Source: Actinomycetota bacterium
GTDB lineage: Bacteria > Actinomycetota > Aquicultoria > Subteraquimicrobiales > UBA9087
Direction: 5' to 3'
DNA: 6,622 nt
NCBI GenBank assembly: GCA_003491635.1
Contig: DNCG01000007.1
Coordinates: 1-6,622, forward strand
The notes beneath the pieces are model-generated. The model had not been told where the DNA came from and searched no databases. It was given only the letters and a program-made list of their open reading frames with translations. Below, piece by piece: positions 3,830-6,622 of this stretch (its first letter is position 1; every line of letters starts with the position of its first letter). A program made the position numbers and the translations under genes.

Positions 3830-5854
3830 ATGAGAGAACTGATCGTTTGCGAAAAAAACAATGCGGCCAAGAGGATAACCCATATCCTTTCCGCCGGCAA
3901 GGCGCGGATGGAGAAGGTTTACAACCTCCCCGTCTATGTGTTTGGCGATGGGAAGGGAGAGACTCGTTGCCTTGGCCTGAGGGGTCACATCCTCAAGGTC
4001 GATTTTCCCATCCAGTATCAGGATTGGGAGAAGGTTGAGCCCGTGAAACTGATCGATGCACCAATAGTAAAGGTCCCCATCCATAAATCGGTCGTCAAAG
4101 TCCTTCAGAAGTTGGCTAAGGAGGCCGACTTCATCATTATAGGCACGGATTTTGATCGCGAGGGGGAGCTGATAGGGGTTGATGCTGTCAACAAGATCAA
4201 GGAAGTCAATCCCGATGTGAGGGTGAGAAGGGCGAGGTTCTCGGCCTTAACTGAATCCGAGATCAAGAGGGCTTTTTCCAAGCTCGAGGACCTGTACATG
4301 GATCTTGCTCAAGCGGGAGAGGCGAGGCAGGACATCGATCTCGTCTGGGGGGCAACCCTGACGAGGTTTTTATCCCTGGCCTCCAGGCGTCTCTGGAAGC
4401 AGTTTCTCTCCGTGGGGCGAGTTCAGAGCCCCACTCTTTGTTTGATAGCCGAGCGCGAGAGGGAGAGACAGGCTTTCATCCCAAAGCCGTATTGGCAGAT
4501 TAAGGCCTTATTCGAGCGCGAGGGTGAAAGGTTCGCGGCCAGCCACAAAACCGATAAGTTTTGGGAGAAGGAGGAGGCCGAAGGGGTTCTCTCCAAACTC
4601 GATGGGATCGGGCGCATCGCCGAGGTTAACCGGACCCGCCGTCATCTGGCTCCCCCCACTCCTTTCAACACAACCGCTTTTTTGAGTGCTGCGGCTTCTC
4701 TGGGCATTTCTCTCTCCTCGGCCATGCGGACAGCCGAGAATCTTTACATGGAGGGTTTGATAAGTTACCCCAGAGTCGATAACACGGTTTATCCTCCTTC
4801 TCTTGATATAAAGGGGATTTTGCGACTGCTCGCCAACGGCGACCCCGACATAAAGGGGTTGGCCACGGAGCTCCTCGGTCTGGATAAGCTCGTACCCACC
4901 AGGGGGGCCAAGGAGGCGACCGATCATCCGCCCATCCACCCAACCGGCCTAGCGAAGAAGACGGACTTGAGTCCGAGGGATTGGAAGATTTATGAGTTGA
5001 TTTGCCGAAGGTTCCTGGGAACACTTGCTCCCCAGGCTGTCGTGGAGAATGTGAGGGTGGACGTGAACGTCGGGGGTGAAATCTTTATCGCCAGAGGAGC
5101 TTCTGTGGTTGAGGAAGGTTGGTTTAGGTTTTATCCCTACGGTCGCAGAAGAGAGGAGAAAATACCCCATCTGCAGCAGGGCGATGAGGTTAAGCTCGTC
5201 AAATCCACCTTGGAGGAAAAGGAGACCCAGCCTCCTCCCCGCTACACTCAAGGACGGCTGATTTTGAAGATGGAGGAGCTAGAACTTGGGACCAAGGCCA
5301 CCAGGCATGAGATCATCAAGAACCTTTATGACCGGAGATATATACATGGTGAGCCGATCGTTCCCACGGAGATGGGGCTCTCTGTGGCCGAGGCCTTGGG
5401 GAGATACGCTCGAGAGATTTCAACTCCTGAGATGACAGCCTCGCTGGAGAAGGATATGGATGCAATCGCTGAGGGAAGAGTCAGCAGGGAAGCGGTCGTT
5501 GGGCGTTCCAGGGATATGCTTGTTGGCGTGATGCTCGCTTTAGAAAAGAACAAGAAAGAAGTGGCCTCGGAAATAAGGGAGGGAATCAGGGGGGATAGGG
5601 TCGTGGGCAAATGCCCCCGCTGCGGTCGGGAATTGAGGATAATCAGAGCGAAGAAGACGAGAAAGAGATTCGTTGGCTGCGCGGGTTATCCAGCTTGTAG
5701 CACCTCTTATCCTCTTCCCCAGTATGGAGAGGTGATTGCTTTGGGTGAGACCTGTGAGGCCTGCGGGGCCCCCAGGGTTAAGGTGCTGTCTCGCAGTAAG
5801 CCCTGGATACTCTGCATCGATCCCGGTTGTCCCACCAAACAAAAGAGAGAATGA
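3830..5854 (+). CDS. topA: Type IA DNA topoisomerase I, archaeal-type, with C-terminal zinc ribbons
   Basis: The enzyme relaxes negative supercoils by cutting one strand and holding it through a 5'-phosphotyrosine. The 674-residue protein opens with a Toprim domain: Glu8 in VCEK, and GTDFDREGE with acidic triad Asp107, Asp109, Glu111. SVGRVQSPTL follows, then the catalytic Tyr in LISYPRVDNT (Tyr313, Arg315), HPPIHPT, and the QPPPRYTQGRLI/MEEL region of domain I/IV. The C terminus carries two four-cysteine zinc ribbons: Cys595, 598, 617, 623 and Cys642, 645, 662, 667. The Pro after the catalytic Tyr and the Asn-Thr-x-Tyr-Pro that follows, plus the GCAGYPAC ribbon, look like archaeal TopA; typical bacterial TopA has Tyr-Met-Arg-Thr-Asp-Ser. 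Arg-Val-Asp replaces the usual Arg-Thr-Asp. ATG 3830 is preferred over GTG 3818. It may be a second, transferred topoisomerase. Confidence 0.93.
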   Translation: MRELIVCEKNNAAKRITHILSAGKARMEKVYNLPVYVFGDGKGETRCLGLRGHILKVDFPIQYQDWEKVEPVKLIDAPIVKVPIHKSVVKVLQKLAKEADFIIIGTDFDREGELIGVDAVNKIKEVNPDVRVRRARFSALTESEIKRAFSKLEDLYMDLAQAGEARQDIDLVWGATLTRFLSLASRRLWKQFLSVGRVQSPTLCLIAERERERQAFIPKPYWQIKALFEREGERFAASHKTDKFWEKEEAEGVLSKLDGIGRIAEVNRTRRHLAPPTPFNTTAFLSAAASLGISLSSAMRTAENLYMEGLISYPRVDNTVYPPSLDIKGILRLLANGDPDIKGLATELLGLDKLVPTRGAKEATDHPPIHPTGLAKKTDLSPRDWKIYELICRRFLGTLAPQAVVENVRVDVNVGGEIFIARGASVVEEGWFRFYPYGRRREEKIPHLQQGDEVKLVKSTLEEKETQPPPRYTQGRLILKMEELELGTKATRHEIIKNLYDRRYIHGEPIVPTEMGLSVAEALGRYAREISTPEMTASLEKDMDAIAEGRVSREAVVGRSRDMLVGVMLALEKNKKEVASEIREGIRGDRVVGKCPRCGRELRIIRAKKTRKRFVGCAGYPACSTSYPLPQYGEVIALGETCEACGAPRVKVLSRSKPWILCIDPGCPTKQKRE

Positions 5855-5882
5855 GGCCCTATTTCCAGGGGAGGCTTTGCGA

Positions 5883-5899
5883 GGGACGTTTTACGTCCC
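5883..5899. repeat. 17-bp palindrome upstream of the methyltransferase (copy 2)
   Basis: GGGACGT and ACGTCCC pair perfectly across TTT. It matches the minus-strand form of the element at 3742-3758 at 14 of 17 positions; the terminal pair is G-C here and A-T there, so pairing is kept. It ends one base before the methyltransferase Shine-Dalgarno. Confidence 0.6.
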
Positions 5900-5910
5900 G
5901 AGGGTGAATT

Positions 5911-6582
5911 GTGAAAGGGAAAGAGTTTCTCGGACCGCTACTGGGCAAGGAGAGGGTGAAGAACTACGCCGAAGCCCTTCTCGGGCGGGGTAAGGTGAAG
6001 AAGGTCTATCGGCCCCTCGTTGAGAGGGCTTTGCTGGAGTTGTCCCGCGAGGGTTTCTGTAGCAAACCCCGGAGGATCTTGGATTTGGGCACCGGACCGG
6101 GTTTCCTGGCCATTGAACTGGCAAAAAGGTTTCCCCAGGCTCAGGTGGTGGGGGTCGATCTCTCCCCTGATATGTTGGATTATGCTCGATCTCAGAGGGG
6201 TTCAAAGAGCTTAACCAATCTCGACTTCAAGCTGGGGGATGCCCAGGACATCCCATTCGAGGATGGCTTCTTCGATTTGGTGGTGTCTCATGGGATGATC
6301 AAATGTGTTCCCGACATATCCAGGGCTCTAGGTGAAGTTTATCGCGTCCTTGCCGGCGGTGGTCTTGCTCTTATACTGGATGTTAGAAAAGAGGCGCTCC
6401 GAGAGCTAGAAGAAGAAAGGGAAAAGCTTGATCCCGAAGAATTTTCCAGGAAGAGAAGGGCCATGGAGAAGAGCTTGACCATGTACGAGGTTAGATTGAT
6501 CCTTGAATCCTTGCCCTTTAAGGAAATGGTGGAGCTCAGAAAGAGGGGTTATCACTTCGAGATAGCGATCTACAAATCGTAA
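5911..6582 (+). CDS. Class I SAM-dependent methyltransferase, substrate unknown
   Basis: The 223-residue protein has a Rossmann methyltransferase core of the Methyltransf_11/UbiE-like type. Motif I is ILDLGTGPG (56-64), the acidic ribose-binding residue is Asp83 in VVGVDLS, GDAQDIPF (109-116) is motif III-like, and FFDLVVSHG (120-128) is motif IV. About 50 basic and helical residues precede the core. The C-terminal part has a charged helix (about 160-188) and ends with a strand pair. The chemistry is methyl transfer from S-adenosylmethionine; the acceptor cannot be told from sequence. It starts at GTG 5911 with GAGGGTG (5900-5906) four bases upstream, directly abutting a palindrome. It follows the topoisomerase after 56 bases and may share its transcript, but a functional link is not evident. 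Confidence 0.85.
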   Translation: MKGKEFLGPLLGKERVKNYAEALLGRGKVKKVYRPLVERALLELSREGFCSKPRRILDLGTGPGFLAIELAKRFPQAQVVGVDLSPDMLDYARSQRGSKSLTNLDFKLGDAQDIPFEDGFFDLVVSHGMIKCVPDISRALGEVYRVLAGGGLALILDVRKEALRELEEEREKLDPEEFSRKRRAMEKSLTMYEVRLILESLPFKEMVELRKRGYHFEIAIYKS

Positions 6583-6622
6583 ATAAACTTTTGCGTTTTT
6601 AAAACTTAAAAGCAAACAATCG
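6583..6622. other. AT-rich tail after the methyltransferase
   Basis: The last 40 bases are AT-rich with runs of T and A, including the self-complementary TTTTAAAA (6597-6604). No strong GC stem is visible. It may be part of a terminator or a promoter for the next gene, but the window ends too soon to tell. Confidence 0.3.

Noticed and set aside
3818..3832. Upstream GTG start for the topoisomerase
   Set aside because: The GTG lies within the Shine-Dalgarno sequence itself, and the family begins at the Met-Arg-Glu-Leu strand encoded from 3830.
4508..4939. 143-codon open frame on the minus strand inside the topoisomerase gene
   Set aside because: It is a shadow of a conserved coding region, with no motif or start signal.
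5060..5071. GACGT-GA-ACGTC inverted repeat resembling the 17-bp palindrome core
   Set aside because: It lies inside the topoisomerase gene encoding a Val-Asp-Val-Asn-Val strand, has a different loop and only five pairs; chance in coding DNA is the simpler reading.
6583..6622. Rho-independent terminator after the methyltransferase
   Set aside because: There are T runs, but no GC-rich stem ahead of them in the bases available.

Overview
The window reads as bacterial DNA with one-directional (+ strand) gene order. Nine protein genes are supported: tatA, tatC, a 65-residue membrane protein, a hydrogenase-type cytochrome b, a hydrogenase maturation protease, hypA, hypB, a type IA DNA topoisomerase and a class I SAM-dependent methyltransferase. 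No RNA gene, insertion sequence, CRISPR array or replication origin was found.

Organism. Strong Shine-Dalgarno sites, many GTG/TTG starts and a terminator-like GC hairpin with a T tract point to a bacterium. Frequent AGG/AGA arginine codons, Lys/Glu/Arg-rich proteins and a topoisomerase with archaeal-type features suggest a thermophilic or subsurface anaerobe. An uncultured, deep-branching lineage (for example an anaerobic actinobacterial or Firmicutes-like group) is a low-confidence guess; the sequence alone does not fix the phylum.

Layout. 1-109: leader, no gene. 110-1096: tatA-tatC, a minimal twin-arginine translocase. 1198-2054: small membrane protein plus diheme cytochrome b, tightly coupled. 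2055-2143: a 13-bp palindrome and a strong hairpin. 2144-2614: maturation protease. 2615-2741: spacer with a possible promoter. 2742-3750: hypA and hypB, overlapping by 20 bases. 3751-3829: spacer with palindromes. 3830-5854: topoisomerase. 5855-5910: spacer with a palindrome. 5911-6582: methyltransferase. 6583-6622: AT-rich tail.

How the genes fit together. Membrane-bound uptake [NiFe] hydrogenases have a Tat-exported small subunit that carries its partner large subunit across the membrane, a cytochrome b that takes electrons to quinone, an endoprotease that trims the large subunit after nickel insertion, and HypA/HypB to supply nickel. This window holds the translocase, the cytochrome b, the protease and the nickel chaperones, but not the two catalytic subunits, which presumably lie just upstream of tatA or elsewhere. 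The topoisomerase and methyltransferase are probably functionally unrelated neighbours.

The most distinctive non-coding signal is a pair of near-identical 17-bp palindromes (core GGACGTTYTACGTCC) after hypB and after the topoisomerase gene, with a base-pair-preserving change in the terminal pair. Together with two other GC-rich hairpins this suggests families of small dispersed intergenic palindromes. I did not find clear evidence of a wholly new multi-gene system.
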